Shown piece after piece: positions 62,960-64,000 of a DNA stretch of 64,000 nucleotides. A model generated the notes under the pieces. It saw nothing but the letters and a program-made list of their open reading frames with translations. It made no database searches and was not told the origin of the DNA. The position numbers and the translations under genes were made by a program. Numbering within the stretch: the stretch's first letter is position 1; the number at the start of each line of letters is the position of its first letter. Source of the DNA: Cyclobacteriaceae bacterium (GTDB lineage: Bacteria; Bacteroidota; Bacteroidia; Cytophagales; Cyclobacteriaceae); NCBI GenBank assembly GCA_019694875.1, contig JAIBBC010000002.1:992001-1056000 (forward strand), given 5' to 3'.

Positions 62960-64000
62960 ATGATTCGAAAATCGTCCGTTCGGTTAATAATTGTTTATGT
63001 TTTACTGGCAACTCTTTTTAGCTGCACGAGTTCGCCCGAAAAGAAAAGCCTTTCTATCGAACAGAAGATTGATTCTGTCTTGTCTCAAATGACGCTAGAA
63101 GAAAAGGTTACGATGATTCATGCCAGCTCATCATTCACAACAGGAGCAGTGCCGCGGCTTGGAATTCCGGAATGGACCATGTCGGACGGGCCACATGGCG
63201 TGCGCAAGGAGCATGGCCGTGGCTGGGTGGGCAGCGAAAGCCCGGAATACTTTGCGACCTACTTACCCGTTGGCGTATCACTTGCTTCCACCTGGAATCC
63301 TGAACTGGGTTACACGTTCGGCAAAGTGTTGGGCGAGGAGGCAAGATATCGCGGTAAGGATGTTATTCTCGGGCCGGGTATCAATATTTTAAGAACACCT
63401 CTCAACGGAAGAAACTTCGAGTACCTGAGTGAAGATCCATACCTCATTTCAAAAATGGTGGTTGAATACATTAAGGGTGTTCAGGACCAACATGTGGCCG
63501 CATGTGTGAAGCACTATCTGGCAAACAACCAGGAAACAGATCGAAATACCGTTAGTGTCGAGATGAACGAACGTACCCTGCGTGAGATTTACCTTCCCGG
63601 ATTTGCAGCAGCTGTCAAAGAGGGTGGCGTATACACGCTGATGGGCGCTTACAATAAATTCCGCGGTCAGTATTGCACGCATCATGAATACCTGATTAAC
63701 AAAGTTTTAAAAGAAGAGCTTGGTTTTGACGGAGCCGTGATCAGCGACTGGGGTGCTGTGCACAGTACGTTAGAGGCTTTGAAGTTTGGAACCGATGTTG
63801 AAATGGGTACAGACCTTTCGCAAGGAGAAGTAAAAAACTACGATAAGTTTTTCATGGGCGATACGGTGATCAGCCTGGTTAAGTCGGGTGTGATTAAAGA
63901 ATCATTGATTAACGACAAGGTGAGACGCATTCTTCGCATCATGTACCGCACAAAAGTTATCGGTGGAGGAGACCGGGGCACAGGTTCGTTCAATACACCT
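62960..64000 (+). CDS. Beta-glucosidase-like GH3 lipoprotein, 5' part
   Basis: The first 347 residues of a frame that stays open at the window edge. Lipoprotein signal ends ATLFSC. GH3 N-terminal domain: MTLEEKVTMIH, WTMSDGPHGVR, LGPGINILRTPLNGRNFEYLSEDPYL, KHYLANNQE, and the nucleophile Asp in GFDGAVISDWGAVH. It is an exported exo-glycosidase, likely for beta-glucosides or beta-xylosides. Independent of the upstream genes by terminator and promoter. The second domain lies outside the window. Confidence 0.92.
   Translation, partial: MIRKSSVRLIIVYVLLATLFSCTSSPEKKSLSIEQKIDSVLSQMTLEEKVTMIHASSSFTTGAVPRLGIPEWTMSDGPHGVRKEHGRGWVGSESPEYFATYLPVGVSLASTWNPELGYTFGKVLGEEARYRGKDVILGPGINILRTPLNGRNFEYLSEDPYLISKMVVEYIKGVQDQHVAACVKHYLANNQETDRNTVSVEMNERTLREIYLPGFAAAVKEGGVYTLMGAYNKFRGQYCTHHEYLINKVLKEELGFDGAVISDWGAVHSTLEALKFGTDVEMGTDLSQGEVKNYDKFFMGDTVISLVKSGVIKESLINDKVRRILRIMYRTKVIGGGDRGTGSFNTP

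Overview
The window reads as a chromosome segment of a free-living Bacteroidota bacterium, probably of the order Cytophagales. The signs are a SusC/SusD pair, many lipoproteins with a cysteine after a short hydrophobic stretch, a SprF/PorP protein, a C-terminal type IX secretion sorting domain, HmuY/HmuS heme genes, and promoters of the Bacteroidota form (TTG about 20 nt before TAnnTTTG). Assignment below phylum is inference.

Layout. (1) 1-12763: a plus-strand utilization locus: SusC end, SusD, three exported ADP-ribosylglycohydrolase-fold proteins, two exported esterases and a ureide-permease-like transporter. I infer that it captures and breaks down a ribose-containing (nucleoside or ADP-ribose-like) or esterified glycoside. 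(2) 12802-14273: a lipoprotein with RHS/YD-like strands and a small Kazal-domain protein. (3) 14321-22954, minus strand: a complete histidine operon hisG-D-C-B-H-A-F-IE, headed by a leader peptide with six His codons and an intrinsic terminator (an attenuator), and followed by a GH29 fucosidase. (4) 23046-27038: TPR lipoprotein, Nudix hydrolase, an array of ~139-bp palindromic repeats with a GIY-YIG nuclease gene inside a split unit, then a TlpA-like/DUF3738 protein. (5) 27173-30076: a sensor kinase, an OmpR-type regulator and a NarL-type regulator. (6) 30203-36547: heme acquisition (small ORF, HmuS, second repeat array, AraC regulator, TonB receptor, HmuY-like lipoprotein). (7) 36656-45023: DUF4920 and DUF3817 proteins, a lipoprotein, aconitase with a histone-like lysine tail, FolE, QueD, and a large FG-GAP protein with a T9SS signal. 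(8) 45024-48766: a very compact cluster of two free-standing acyl carrier proteins, a P450, a TIGR03032-like protein and two paralogous orphan proteins on alternating strands. (9) 48821-53030: APS/PAPS reductase, epimerase, SprF-like protein, Na+/H+ antiporter. (10) 53077-59660, minus strand: bacilliredoxin, SufT-like, SufE, SufS, SufD, SufC, SufB, and an Lrp-type regulator. (11) 59785-60012: a transcript-like locus with an oversized tRNA-like cloverleaf and its own terminator. (12) 60076-64000: acyl-CoA ligase, TolB-like propeller, and the start of a GH3 glycosidase.

The most interesting items are the 158-nt tRNA-like RNA, the GIY-YIG gene inside a palindromic repeat whose short copies fill the gaps between convergent genes, the ACP/P450/orphan cluster, the aconitase with a 71-residue lysine tail, and the his attenuator. 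All family names come from reading motifs; no database search was run.
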